DNA of 64,000 nucleotides from Acidovorax kalamii (GTDB lineage Bacteria > Pseudomonadota > Gammaproteobacteria > Burkholderiales > Burkholderiaceae_C): the NCBI RefSeq assembly GCF_002245625.1, contig NZ_NOIG01000008.1, forward strand, positions 310,001 through 374,000. The letters run 5' to 3'. The notes beneath the pieces were generated by a model. The model was not told the DNA's origin. It did no database searches and saw nothing but the letters and a program-made list of their open reading frames with translations. Made by a program: the position numbers and the translations under genes. This document shows, one piece after another, positions 25,022 to 34,050 of this stretch. Within the stretch, counting starts at the first letter, position 1; the number at the start of each line of letters is the position of its first letter.

Positions 25022-27097
25022 ATGGAGACAATACACACAACCCCGCCCTACATCCCCCAGATCCGCCTGTACCAGAACTGGCTGCGCGACCAGCACGGCC
25101 TGCAGTTCGACAGCTACGACGCGCTGTGGCGCTGGTCTACCACCGAGCTGGATGCGTTCTGGCAAAGCGTGTGGGACTACTTCCGGATCGAGTCGCCCAC
25201 GCCCCACACCGCCGTTCTGGGCAAGAACACCATGCCCGGTGCACAGTGGTTCCCGGGTGCCCAGGTCAACTACGCGCGCCAGGCGCTGCGGCATGTGGAT
25301 GCGGCGCACGCTGCGGGCCTGCCGGCCATCATCAGCCGCAATGAAAAGGGCAACCACCGCGAGCTGACCTGGCCCGCGCTGCGCCGCCAGGTCGCGTCCC
25401 TGGCGCTGCACCTCAAGGCGCAGGGGCTTGAACCCGGCGACCGCGTGGCCGCCTACCTGCCCAACGTGCCCGAGGCCATGGTCGCCTTCCTGGCCACGGT
25501 CAGCATCGGCGGGGTGTGGAGCATCTGCGCACCCGACATGGGCACGCATGCGGTGCTCGACCGTTTCCGCCAGATCGCACCCAAGGTGCTGATTGGCGTG
25601 GACGGCGTGAGCTACGGGGGGCGCGACCACGACCGAACCGCTGTGCTGGCCGAGCTGCGAGCGGCATTGCCCAGCGTGCAGCACGCGGTGCTGCTGGGCA
25701 ATCTGGATGCTTCTGTTTCGATAGCTGGTTGGGCAAGCTGGACGGGCGCAACGGCCCGAAATGACGCTGAAACCACGGCGTTCGAGCCCATGTGGCTGCC
25801 GTTTGACCACCCGCTGTGGATCGTCTACTCCAGCGGCACCACCGGCCTGCCCAAACCCATCGTGCACGGCCACGGCGGCACGGTGCTGGTGGCGTTGCAA
25901 CTCAAGGTGCTGCACAACGACATCGGCTGCAGCTACGAGCCCAACAGCTTTGGCGAGCGCTACCACTGGTACAGCTCCACCGGCTGGGTGATGTGGAACG
26001 CGCAGCTCAGCGGCCTGCTCTCGGGCACCACCTGCGTGATCTACGACGGCAACCCCGGCGGCAGCAAGGAGAACCCCGACTGGGGCGTGCTGTGGCGCTT
26101 TGCGGCCGAGACGGGGGTGACCTTCTTCGGCGCGGGCGCGGCGTTTTTTGCCAACTGCATGAAGGCGGGCATCACGCTCGCGGACTATGGCGACTTGACG
26201 CGCATCCGCGCGCTGGGCACCACGGGCTCGCCGCTGTCGCCCGAGGTGCAGGAATGGGGCACGGGGCAGTTCGAGGCCATTGGTACGCACGATATCTGGT
26301 GGAACAACATCTCGGGCGGCACCGACTTCTGCGGCGCATTCATCGGCGGCAACCGAGAGATGCCGCAGGTGCCCGGCGAGATGCAATGCCGCATGCTGGG
26401 CGCTGCAGTGGAGTCGTGGGATGCGGAAGGCCGCCCCGTGCAGGACGCGGTGGGTGAGCTGGTCTGCGCGCAGCCGATTCCGTCGATGCCTTTGTTTCTG
26501 TGGGGCGACAAGGATGGCAGCCGCTACCTGTCGAGCTACTTCGACATGTACCCCGCAGGCCACGGCCGCCAGCCCGGCGGTGGCGACGGCCCCGCCGCGA
26601 TGGGTGCGGTCTGGCGCCATGGCGACTGGCTCAAGATCGGCGCCAATGGCGGCTGCGTCATCTACGGCCGCAGCGACGCCACCATCAACCGCCACGGCCT
26701 GCGCATGGGCACGAGCGAGATCTACAGCGCGGTGGAGGCGCTGCCCGAAGTGCTCGACAGCCTGGTGGTGGACCTGGAGTACCTGGGCCGTGAAAGCTAC
26801 ATGCCGCTGTTTGTGGTGCTGCGCCCGGGCTACGCGCTGGACGATGCCCTGCGCGCCCGCATCAACGGCGCCGTGCGCACGGCCTTGAGCCCACGCTTTG
26901 TGCCCGACGACATCTTTGCCGTGGCCGAGGTGCCGCGCACGCTGAGCGGCAAGAAGCAGGAGCTGCCCATCAAGAAGCTGCTGCTGGGCCAGCCCATCGA
27001 AAAGGTGGTGAACAAGGACGCGATGGCCAACCCGGGGTGTCTGGACTGGTATGTGGCGTTTGCGGCGCAGCGGGCTGAAAAGCTACAAAATGCATAG
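25022..27097 (+). CDS. Acetoacetyl-CoA synthetase
   Basis: A 691-residue AMP-forming ligase making acetoacetyl-CoA from acetoacetate, ATP and CoA. The ACAS N-terminal region (LYQNWLRDQHGLQFDSYDAL) is followed by the adenylation motif YSSGTTGLPKPIVHGHGG near residue 270, the hinge GRSDATINRHGLRMGTSEIY, and LSGKKQELPIKKLL with the acetylatable Lys. Two oddities: residues about 230-250 (SVSIAGWASWTGATARNDAE) coincide with an in-frame copy of the dispersed repeat, and the last residues (KLQNA) plus the stop codon come from another copy. It converges on a Bug receptor gene and belongs to a CoA-ester utilisation neighbourhood. Confidence 0.93.
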   Translation: METIHTTPPYIPQIRLYQNWLRDQHGLQFDSYDALWRWSTTELDAFWQSVWDYFRIESPTPHTAVLGKNTMPGAQWFPGAQVNYARQALRHVDAAHAAGLPAIISRNEKGNHRELTWPALRRQVASLALHLKAQGLEPGDRVAAYLPNVPEAMVAFLATVSIGGVWSICAPDMGTHAVLDRFRQIAPKVLIGVDGVSYGGRDHDRTAVLAELRAALPSVQHAVLLGNLDASVSIAGWASWTGATARNDAETTAFEPMWLPFDHPLWIVYSSGTTGLPKPIVHGHGGTVLVALQLKVLHNDIGCSYEPNSFGERYHWYSSTGWVMWNAQLSGLLSGTTCVIYDGNPGGSKENPDWGVLWRFAAETGVTFFGAGAAFFANCMKAGITLADYGDLTRIRALGTTGSPLSPEVQEWGTGQFEAIGTHDIWWNNISGGTDFCGAFIGGNREMPQVPGEMQCRMLGAAVESWDAEGRPVQDAVGELVCAQPIPSMPLFLWGDKDGSRYLSSYFDMYPAGHGRQPGGGDGPAAMGAVWRHGDWLKIGANGGCVIYGRSDATINRHGLRMGTSEIYSAVEALPEVLDSLVVDLEYLGRESYMPLFVVLRPGYALDDALRARINGAVRTALSPRFVPDDIFAVAEVPRTLSGKKQELPIKKLLLGQPIEKVVNKDAMANPGCLDWYVAFAAQRAEKLQNA
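25711..25773 (+). repeat. Dispersed palindromic repeat, copy D (inside acetoacetyl-CoA synthetase)
   Basis: CGATAGCTGGTTGGGCAAGC, then TGGACGGGCGCAACGGCCC and GAAATGACGCTGAAAC follow the shared repeat order (TAGCT core, GCAAGCTGGACG block, GGCC box, A-rich tail). It lies in-frame within the enzyme gene and is translated. Confidence 0.65.
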
Positions 27098-27150
27098 CTA
27101 TTCAGGCATGCTGGACGCGCGGTAACGGCCATTTCTGCTTGAATTTTTGC
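27078..27150 (+). repeat. Dispersed palindromic repeat, copy C
   Basis: AAAGCTACAAAATGCATAGC, then TATTCAGGCATGCTGGACG, CGCGGTAACGGCC and TTTCTGCTTGAATTTTTGC. The TAG inside its core is the stop codon of the acetoacetyl-CoA synthetase gene. Confidence 0.8.
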
Positions 27151-27210
27151 ATGGCCACGCTTTTGAATCAGGCCCCAGCCACTCGGGCACCAGCGGCGCA
27201 TCGGTGTGGC

Positions 27211-27292
27211 TTCCTCTCCCGCGAGGGGAGAGGGAGTATTCAGGAGCGCCATGACCGAGCGGGGCGGTAGACGGCTGCCCCGCCCCTCGGTC
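27211..27292. terminator. Two hairpins after convergent genes
   Basis: CCTCTCCC-gcga-GGGGAGAGG near 27211-27233 and GACCGAG...CTCGGTC (27253-27259 with 27286-27292, extended by GGGGCGG/CCGCCCC) are hairpins between the ends of the acetoacetyl-CoA synthetase and Bug receptor genes. They probably act as a bidirectional terminator region. Confidence 0.5.
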
Positions 27293-27305
27293 TGTCAACC
27301 GTCCG

Positions 27306-28301
27306 TCAATCCAGCTTCGCCCCCGACGCCTTGATCAAGCGCTCCCACACCGGCCGCTCCTTGGCAATCGCTGCGGCGAAGAGCGCGGGCGAGCTGCTCT
27401 GCACATCGAACCCCATGGCCGCAATGCGCTGGGCCACATCGGGCAGCTGCGTGGCCTTGCGCACCTCGTCGGCAATGCGCTCCAGGATGGCGGGCGGTGT
27501 GCCTGCGGGCGCGCCAAACGCCAGCCAGCCCGCCACGCGGTAGGCCTCGTCGTTCAGGCCCTGTTCGGCCAGGCTGGGCACGTTGGGCAGCGTGCCCATG
27601 CGGCGCTCGCCGCTCACGCCAATGGCCTTGAGCTTGCCCGCCTCGATGTGGGGCTTGGCCTGCAGCGCGCTGGCAAACGCGATCTGGATCTGGCCGCCCA
27701 GCAGGTCCTGCACCATGGGCGCCTCACCCCGGTAGGCCACGTGGCTCATGTCGGCATTCTGCGTGAGGCTCATGTACGCCCCGGCCAGGTGCGGGTAGGC
27801 GCCCGTGCCGTACGAGCCATAGGCCACCTTGCCCTTGTTCGCGGCCACGTACTTCAGCAGCTCGGGGCCGGTGGATACGGGCACGCTGGGGTGGGCCACC
27901 AGCACCAGCGGCGCAATCGCGATCTGGTAGATGGGCGCAATGTCCTTCTCGGGGCTGTAGGGCAGCTTGGTGTAGAGGAACTGGTTGGTGAGCATGGAGT
28001 TGCTCAGGCCCAGCAGCAGGGTGTAGCCGTCGGGCGCGGCCTTGGCCACCGCGTCGGTGCCGATGATGCCGGCCGCGCCGGGCTTGTTGTCGATGACCAT
28101 GGGCTGGCCCAGGCCCACGGCCATCTTTTCTGCCAGCACCCGCGCCAGCACATCGGTGGCGCCACCTGCGGCAAAGGGCACCACGATCTTGATGGGCTTG
28201 TTGGGGTAGGCCTGCGCAAAGGCCGACGTGCCGGTGAAGGCAGCGGCCAGTGCAGCGGCGCCGAGCCAGGTGCGGCGGGACATCAGGGGGTGGAAGGGCA
28301 T
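27306..28301 (-). CDS. Bug/TctC-family periplasmic solute receptor
   Basis: A 331-residue secreted receptor; the leader MPFHPLMSRRTWLGAAALAA has a twin-arginine-like pair and ends SAFAQ. Mature motifs are YPNKPIKIVVPFAAGGATDV, VIDNKPGAAGIIGTD and AAPDGYTLLLG. AGGAGAC precedes ATG 28301. It follows an acyl-CoA synthetase gene on the same strand (90 bases), so it probably feeds the acid that the synthetase activates. This is the second Bug receptor in the window. Confidence 0.9.
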   Translation of the reverse strand: MPFHPLMSRRTWLGAAALAAAFTGTSAFAQAYPNKPIKIVVPFAAGGATDVLARVLAEKMAVGLGQPMVIDNKPGAAGIIGTDAVAKAAPDGYTLLLGLSNSMLTNQFLYTKLPYSPEKDIAPIYQIAIAPLVLVAHPSVPVSTGPELLKYVAANKGKVAYGSYGTGAYPHLAGAYMSLTQNADMSHVAYRGEAPMVQDLLGGQIQIAFASALQAKPHIEAGKLKAIGVSGERRMGTLPNVPSLAEQGLNDEAYRVAGWLAFGAPAGTPPAILERIADEVRKATQLPDVAQRIAAMGFDVQSSSPALFAAAIAKERPVWERLIKASGAKLD

Positions 28302-28391
28302 CGGTTTGTCTCCTGTCATGGTTATCAAAATTTACTCAGCGGGCTCCGCATGCATGGTGGCGGGCCGGTGCCTGGCTGTCACGCCATGGGC

Positions 28392-30359
28392 TTATGCGGT
28401 CTGGGGGCTCCCTGCGGCGGGGGCGGTGGTGATGCGCACGGTCAGGGGCAGAGGCGCAAGCACCTCGCGCAGGCGGGCGGCCAGTGCGTCTGCCTGCGCA
28501 CCGGGGGGGACGGTCACGCGCACCGCGTTGTCGCCTTCGGGCTGCACCTGGGGGCGGGGCTGGCCTGCGGCTTCGGCGGCACACACGCCATCCACCAGCG
28601 CCTGCACCGTGTGGCAGGCGGCGCGCTGGCGCAGCTCGGGCTTGTAGATCTTGCCCACGTTGGTCACGGGCATGGTCTCCAGCACCTGCACCCAGCGCGG
28701 GCGGGCCACGGCCTCGTCCACACGTTCGGCGGTGAAGGTCAGCAGTTCGGCCTCGGTCACGGCCTGTGCACCGGGCACCAGCGTGGCGTAGACCACGGGC
28801 AGCTCGCCCGCATAGGCGTCGGGCGCACCCACGGCGGCAGCAAGCTGCACGGCGGGGTGGGCGCCCAGCGCGTCTTCGATCACCTTGGGGTCGATGTTAT
28901 GACCGCTGCGGATGATGAGGTCCTTGGAGCGGCCGCTCAGGTGCAGGCGGCCCTGGTCGTCCACAAAGCCCAGGTCGCCCGTGGCCAGCCAGCCGTCGGG
29001 CGTGAACGCCCTGGCCGTGTCAGCCGCGTCCAGAAAACCCGAGAACAGGTTGGGCGACTGGAACAGCACCATGCCCGGCTGGCCGGGTGGCAGGTCCTGG
29101 TCCGACGCATTGCCCTGCGCATCCAGCGCCACCACACGCAGCTGGGTGTACGGCAGCCGCCAGCCCACGCAGCCTGCGGGCGCGTTGACGCCGGGCGGGG
29201 TGATGGTGGAGATGCCCGCCATCTCCGTCATGCCCAGGCTTTCGTGGATGTGCAGTCCAAACAGCCGCTCAAACCGCGCCGCCAGCTCGGGCGCCAGGAT
29301 GGCCGCGCCCGTGCGGCAGTAGCGCAGCGTGGAAATGTCGGCGCCGTTCAGCGGCACATTGGCCAGCGCAGCCAGCACCGTGGGCACGGCAGACAGGTAG
29401 GTGCAGCGGTAGCGCTCCACCAGCCGCCAGTAGTTGGCAATCACCTCGCGGTTGCGGAACAGGCCGGTGGTGGGGATGATGGTCTCCACCCCCGCCGACA
29501 GTGCCGCCAGCGAGCCCGGCAACACGCCCGCCACATGGAACAGCGGGTAGCCGTTGATGCCCACGTCCTGCGGCGTGATGCCCTGCATCTGCACGCTGCC
29601 CCAGGCGGTGAACACCTGCGCGCCGTGGCTGTGGCGCGCGAGCTTGGGCGCGCCGGTGGTGCCACCGGTGTGGAAGTACGCAGCAATGTCGGTGGATGCA
29701 ATGCGGCGGCCGCTCACCAGGTGGTCGCCAGGGTGCTGGTGGCGTTCGGCCAGATCCACCACACCGGCAGGCAGCGGGCCCGCCACTCCGGGGGCTTCCG
29801 TGTGCGGGGCCACACGCAGCACGGTGGTGAGTGTGGGCACCAGGGCGCGCAGGCGCAGCGCCTTGCTCCAGTAGCCCACATCACCTTCGCCGCCATAGGC
29901 AATCAGCACCCTGGCACCCGCCAGGGTCATCATGGCCGCGATTTTCTCGTCGGTGAGCATGGGGTTGAGCGGCTGCACGATGCCCGCCGCCTCGCCACCC
30001 CACAGGGCCAGGTGGTATTCCAGGCAGCCGGGCAGCAGCACGGCCACGGCATCCTGCGGCCCCACGCCCATGTGGTGCAGCAGGTTGGCCGTCTGGTGGA
30101 TGCCGGTGAGCAGCTGCGCATACGACCAGCGGATGGGTTCGGCGGCAGGGTCGGCCGTGGGCAGAAAGGTGAGTGCCGTCTTGTCGCCAAACGCCGCTGC
30201 CGCGTTCAAAAAAATTTCGTAGGTGCTCTGCACCGGCAGTGCCTCGGCCAGGGGCCGGGCTTCGAGCTGCTGCACGTCCTGCAGGCTGCGGATGGGGGCG
30301 GACCGGGTGAACGGGGGGTGGAGACGGGGAAGCAGTTGCTGAGCAGGGGTCGTGGCCAT
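28392..30359 (-). CDS. Acyl-CoA synthetase (AMP-forming)
   Basis: A 655-residue ANL-superfamily ligase. Adenylation motifs: AAYFHTGGTTGAPKLARHSH (A3), GMTEMAG (A5), DGWLATGDLGFVDDQGRLHL (A7), GRSKDLIIRSGHNIDPKVIE (A8), and the catalytic Lys region NVGKIYKPELR (A10). The C-terminus has about 70 extra residues after A10 with no known role. Substrate not evident; the family includes long-chain and aromatic-acid CoA ligases. Start chosen at ATG 30359. It is divergent from a LysR gene and precedes a Bug receptor, which together suggest an inducible uptake-and-activation unit for a carboxylic acid. Confidence 0.88.
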   Translation of the reverse strand: MATTPAQQLLPRLHPPFTRSAPIRSLQDVQQLEARPLAEALPVQSTYEIFLNAAAAFGDKTALTFLPTADPAAEPIRWSYAQLLTGIHQTANLLHHMGVGPQDAVAVLLPGCLEYHLALWGGEAAGIVQPLNPMLTDEKIAAMMTLAGARVLIAYGGEGDVGYWSKALRLRALVPTLTTVLRVAPHTEAPGVAGPLPAGVVDLAERHQHPGDHLVSGRRIASTDIAAYFHTGGTTGAPKLARHSHGAQVFTAWGSVQMQGITPQDVGINGYPLFHVAGVLPGSLAALSAGVETIIPTTGLFRNREVIANYWRLVERYRCTYLSAVPTVLAALANVPLNGADISTLRYCRTGAAILAPELAARFERLFGLHIHESLGMTEMAGISTITPPGVNAPAGCVGWRLPYTQLRVVALDAQGNASDQDLPPGQPGMVLFQSPNLFSGFLDAADTARAFTPDGWLATGDLGFVDDQGRLHLSGRSKDLIIRSGHNIDPKVIEDALGAHPAVQLAAAVGAPDAYAGELPVVYATLVPGAQAVTEAELLTFTAERVDEAVARPRWVQVLETMPVTNVGKIYKPELRQRAACHTVQALVDGVCAAEAAGQPRPQVQPEGDNAVRVTVPPGAQADALAARLREVLAPLPLTVRITTAPAAGSPQTA

Positions 30360-30439
30360 GGACGCATCAGGGGGAGCAGAACAGCCATTGTTGTGGCGAC
30401 AGGATTTCTTGACAATCCCATGAAGCATTGACACTCTGT

Positions 30440-31438
30440 ATGAAAAATTTTGACAAACCGTCGGCTGCCGACCGCCTGGACCTCTCGGCCCTGACCCTGC
30501 TGGTGGAGATCCTGGACGCAGGCAATCTCAGCCTGGCGGCACGCAAGCTCAAGATGAGCCGCGCCAACGTGAGCTACCACCTCGCCCAGCTCGAAAAGTC
30601 GGTGGGCGTGCAGCTGGTGCGCCGCACCACGCGGCGTGTGGAGCCCACCGAGGTGGGGCTGCGCCTGTACGACCATGGCCGCAGCATCGTCAACGAGATA
30701 CTGGCCGCGCAGGAGACCATTGCCACCCTGGGCAAGAGCCTGCAGGGCCGCGTGGGGCTGAGCATGCCCGTGGGCTATGGCCAGGTGGTCATGGCCGGGT
30801 GGCTGATCGAGTTCAAGCGCCTGTACCCCGGCATCCTGCTGGAGGTGATGTTCGAGAACCGCGTGAGCGACCTGGTGCGCGAGGACGTGGATATCGCCAT
30901 CCGCATCATGACCGAGCCCCCGCCCGCGCTGGTGGCCCGCCCGCTGGGGGCCGTGCGCTATGTGGTCTGCGCCTCCAGCGACTATGCCCAGGTGCAGGGC
31001 CTGCCCCGGCAGCTCAGCGACCTGGGGGCGGTGCCCCTCATCTCCGCAGGGTTCATCGGCCGCGAGCTGCGCGTGGCCGCCTACCGCAACGGCCAGCGCG
31101 AGGAAGTGCTGCCCCGGCCCACGCTGCTGTCCGAGAACATGCTGTTCCTGCGCGACGCCGTGCTGGCGGGCCTGGGCGTGGGCCTGATGCCCGACTACGT
31201 GGTGCAGGACCTGGTGGACCGGGGCCAGCTGGTGACCGCGCTCGACGACTACCGCCTGAGCGTTTTCGGTACGCAGATGTTCTTGCTCTACATGCCCAAC
31301 CGCTACCAGACCAGCTCGGTGCGCACGCTGATCGATTTCATCCTGGCCAAGGTGGGCGAGGGCCGCACGGCCCACCCCGGCGGCGCGCCCATAATGCCGC
31401 TGATGTCCACTGCGCGCACCCCAGCGCCCCTTTCATGA
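30440..31438 (+). CDS. LysR-family transcriptional regulator
   Basis: A 332-residue LTTR. The N-terminal helix-turn-helix (LVEILDAGNLSLAARKLKMS then RANVSYHLAQLEKSVG) is near residues 20-55, and the effector domain is of the PBP2 type with VGYGQVVMAGWLIEFKRLYP. It is transcribed away from the acyl-CoA synthetase gene across an 80-bp gap, the usual LysR layout for controlling the divergent operon, here probably the synthetase and Bug receptor. Its 3' end overlaps pssA as ATGA. Confidence 0.9.
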   Translation: MKNFDKPSAADRLDLSALTLLVEILDAGNLSLAARKLKMSRANVSYHLAQLEKSVGVQLVRRTTRRVEPTEVGLRLYDHGRSIVNEILAAQETIATLGKSLQGRVGLSMPVGYGQVVMAGWLIEFKRLYPGILLEVMFENRVSDLVREDVDIAIRIMTEPPPALVARPLGAVRYVVCASSDYAQVQGLPRQLSDLGAVPLISAGFIGRELRVAAYRNGQREEVLPRPTLLSENMLFLRDAVLAGLGVGLMPDYVVQDLVDRGQLVTALDDYRLSVFGTQMFLLYMPNRYQTSSVRTLIDFILAKVGEGRTAHPGGAPIMPLMSTARTPAPLS

Positions 31439-32061
31439 ACACACCCAACCCCCCCAAACGTTTTTCGATGATCCGTGAATTCCACCTGGCGGACTGGTTC
31501 ACGCTGGGCAACGCGTTTTGCGGCGTGGGGGCCCTGTTCTCGGTGATGTCGTACCTGGAGACCGGCGACATCGTGCACATCTACTTCGCCTGCGCCCTGG
31601 TGCTGGCCGCGCTGGTGTTCGACGTGCTCGACGGCCGCATCGCCCGCTGGCGCCAGAAAAGCTCTGCCATGGGCCGCGAACTGGACTCGCTGGCCGACGT
31701 GATCTCCTTCGGCGTCGCCCCGGCCATCATCGCCTACGGCTGCGGCATGCAGGGCCTGTACGACCGCATCGTGCTGGCCTACTTCGTGGCCTGCGGCGTC
31801 TCGCGCCTGGCGCGCTACAACGTCACCGCCGAAACGCTGTCCGAAGGCACGGGCAAGGTGAAGTATTTCGAGGGCACGCCCATCCCCACCTCCATCGTGC
31901 TGGTGGGCCTGATGGCGCTGGCGGGATCCATGGGCGCGGTGCGCGAGCACCTGTGGTTTGGCAAGGTGCTGATCGGCGGCTTCACGCTGCACCCGCTGGT
32001 GCTGGTGTTCGCGGTGTCGGGGTCGTTGATGATCAGCCGAATCAAGATTCCGAAGTTTTGA
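31435..32061 (+). CDS. pssA: CDP-diacylglycerol-serine O-phosphatidyltransferase
   Basis: A 208-residue membrane enzyme of the CDP-alcohol phosphatidyltransferase family that makes phosphatidylserine, the precursor of phosphatidylethanolamine. The motif D-x2-D-G-x2-A-R-x8-G-x3-D-x3-D is complete: DVLDGRIAR at residues 63-71, Gly80, Asp84 and Asp88. Length and hydrophobic profile fit the class II (Bacillus-type) enzyme. Start ATG 31435 overlaps the LysR stop. The stop codon touches dispersed repeat copy E. Confidence 0.9.
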   Translation: MNTPNPPKRFSMIREFHLADWFTLGNAFCGVGALFSVMSYLETGDIVHIYFACALVLAALVFDVLDGRIARWRQKSSAMGRELDSLADVISFGVAPAIIAYGCGMQGLYDRIVLAYFVACGVSRLARYNVTAETLSEGTGKVKYFEGTPIPTSIVLVGLMALAGSMGAVREHLWFGKVLIGGFTLHPLVLVFAVSGSLMISRIKIPKF

Positions 32062-32126
32062 TTGCTATAAAATTAGTAGCTAAAATTTAATACGGTTGCG
32101 CGCAGACGGCCTTTTTTCTTTGTACT
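32061..32126 (+). repeat. Dispersed palindromic repeat, copy E
   Basis: ATTGCTATAAAATTAGTAGC, then TAAAATTTAATACGGTTGCG, CGCAGACGGCC and a T-rich tail. It fills the gap between the convergent stops of pssA and the EamA transporter gene. Confidence 0.8.
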
Positions 32127-33050
32127 TCACGGTGCAGTTGACCTCCGGTTGACCAGCACAATGCCCGCCGCCACCAGCACCAGGGCCACCACCAGCCCGG
32201 GCGTGACCGGCTCACCCAGCCACCAGGCGCCAAACAGCAGGGCGAACACGGGGGTGAGAAACACAAACACCGAAATCTTGGTGGCCGGGTAGTGCGCCAG
32301 CATCCACATCCAGGCCAGGTAGCTCACAAACGCCCCCACCAGTGCCTGCGCCAGCAGCGAGCCCCAGGCAAACGCGCTGAACTGCCAGACCCAGGCCTCA
32401 CCTAGCCCCAGCGAAAGCACCGGCAGCACCGCAGTGCTCACCGCCACTTGATAGAAAAGTTGCTTGGCGGGGGCCACACGCGCCAGCGGCGTGGTGCGGA
32501 TGACCACCGTGGTCAGCGCCCACATCAGCCCGGCTGCCAGCCCGAGCAGATCGCCCAGCCAGGCCTGGGGCAGGGCGGCATTGGCAGGGCCCAGCAACCC
32601 GTCCCCCAGCGCCAGCCCCACGCCCACAAACGCGGCGGCCAGGCCCAGCCACTGCCAGCCTTGCAACCGCTCGCCGGGGATGAAACGCGGCAGCAGCAGT
32701 GCCACCCAGAAGGGCGAGGCATACAAGAACACCGTTAGCCGCGACGCACTGGTGTACTGCAAGCCCAGGTAGATGCACACGAACTCGCCTGCAAACAGCG
32801 CACCGGCCAGCAGCCCGGCGCGTGCGGCCCCGGCGGGCTCTGCCGCGGCCGACAGCCGCACGCCACGCCACAGGCACCACACAGCCACCGCCACCGTGGC
32901 CAGCGCAAAGCGCACAAAGGCCTGGAACACCGGAGCCACCTCGGCCACCGTGGCCTTGACCAGCACCTGCTGGAAGCCCCAGAACATGCAGCAGGCGAGC
33001 AGCAGGGAGATGGCGAGGGCGTCGAGGTGGGTTTTGCGGGCGGAAGGCAT
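32127..33050 (-). CDS. EamA/DMT-family transporter
   Basis: A 307-residue inner-membrane protein with about ten helices in two EamA repeats: the first contains WGFQQVLVKATVAEVAPVFQ and LGLQYTSASRLTVFLYASPF, the second GDLLGLAAGLMWALTTVVIR and YPATKISVFVFLTPVFALLF. This is the drug/metabolite exporter superfamily; the substrate is unknown. I start at ATG 33050; the frame extends 26 codons upstream without hydrophobic content. Confidence 0.9.
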   Translation of the reverse strand: MPSARKTHLDALAISLLLACCMFWGFQQVLVKATVAEVAPVFQAFVRFALATVAVAVWCLWRGVRLSAAAEPAGAARAGLLAGALFAGEFVCIYLGLQYTSASRLTVFLYASPFWVALLLPRFIPGERLQGWQWLGLAAAFVGVGLALGDGLLGPANAALPQAWLGDLLGLAAGLMWALTTVVIRTTPLARVAPAKQLFYQVAVSTAVLPVLSLGLGEAWVWQFSAFAWGSLLAQALVGAFVSYLAWMWMLAHYPATKISVFVFLTPVFALLFGAWWLGEPVTPGLVVALVLVAAGIVLVNRRSTAP

Positions 33051-33220
33051 CGGGGGATTATCAAAGGGGTGCTGCGCCCGAGTGGTCGCCTGTGTGGCGC
33101 GGCCGGTTGCAACCCTGCTTTTGCGCACCCATAGCGCCGGAACAGGCGCTTACACGGGCCCACGGTACACTTTGCGCCTTCTGAAACAGCTTCCCGCACC
33201 CCTTTCCACGCCCTCCATTC

Positions 33221-33997
33221 ATGGCCCTTACGACGGCGGCCCAGGCCCGCACCAGCTTTGACCTCAAGAGCGCCTCGCTGCCCGTGGTGGCCGTGTTGCT
33301 CAAGACCACCGACGCCGCGCAGTTTGCGGCCGATCTGGCCGAGCGCGTGGCCGATGCCCCGGGCTTTTTCGACAACGACCCGGTGCTGATCGACCTGGCC
33401 CCCGTGCGCGAGGCCGAAGCGCCCATCGATTTTGTCGCCATCGTGGCCGAGCTGCGCCGTCACAGCACCCTGCCCGTGGCCGTGCGTGGCGGCAGCCCCG
33501 CCCAGATGGAGGCGGCACGCACTGCAGGCCTGGCCGCAGCGCCCGACGCGCCCCCCGTTCGCGCCGAGGCACCCGCGCCGGTGCAGGAGGTGGTGCGCGA
33601 GGTGATCCGCGAGGTCGAGGTGGAAGTGGTGCGTGAAGTCCCGGTGCAGGTGCCCATGCCCGGCCCCGGCACGGTGGTGGTGGACAAGCCCCTGCGCTCC
33701 GGCCAGCAGGTGTATGCGCGCGGCGCTGACCTGGTGGTGATGGCCGTGGTGAGTTTTGGCGCCGAGGTGATTGCCGACGGCAACATCCATGTCTATGCCC
33801 CGCTGCGTGGCCGCGCGATTGCCGGTGCGCGGGGCAACACCGAAGCCCGTATTTTTTCGACCTGCCTGGAGCCGCAACTGGTTTCCATCGCAGGCATCTA
33901 CCGCACCACCGAGACCGAACTGCCCGCCGACGTGCGTGGCAAACCCGCCCAGGTGCGGCTGGAGGGCGAGAAGCTCCTCATCGAGCCGCTGGCCTGA
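33221..33997 (+). CDS. minC: Septum-site-determining protein MinC
   Basis: A 258-residue inhibitor of FtsZ ring assembly. The N-terminal FtsZ-binding domain (SFDLKSASLPVVAVLLKTTD) spans residues 1-105; a long linker (about 108-150) rich in Val/Glu/Arg repeats (VVREVIREVEVEVVREV) precedes the C-terminal beta-helix domain with RSGQQVYARGADLVVMAVVS and VHVYAPLRGRAIAGARG-type repeats (here IHVYAPLRGRA). It is followed by minD and minE in the usual order, so the three oscillate together at the membrane. Confidence 0.95.
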   Translation: MALTTAAQARTSFDLKSASLPVVAVLLKTTDAAQFAADLAERVADAPGFFDNDPVLIDLAPVREAEAPIDFVAIVAELRRHSTLPVAVRGGSPAQMEAARTAGLAAAPDAPPVRAEAPAPVQEVVREVIREVEVEVVREVPVQVPMPGPGTVVVDKPLRSGQQVYARGADLVVMAVVSFGAEVIADGNIHVYAPLRGRAIAGARGNTEARIFSTCLEPQLVSIAGIYRTTETELPADVRGKPAQVRLEGEKLLIEPLA

Positions 33998-34050
33998 CAC
34001 AGACGGAACCCCTCTTCATTCGTATCAACCCCACAGAGAATCAGCAACAC

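Noticed and set aside
27648-30431. A 927-residue plus-strand open reading opposite the acyl-CoA synthetase and Bug receptor
   Set aside because: It is Gly/His/Arg/Gln-rich and mirrors the codons of the real minus-strand genes, which have full motif sets.
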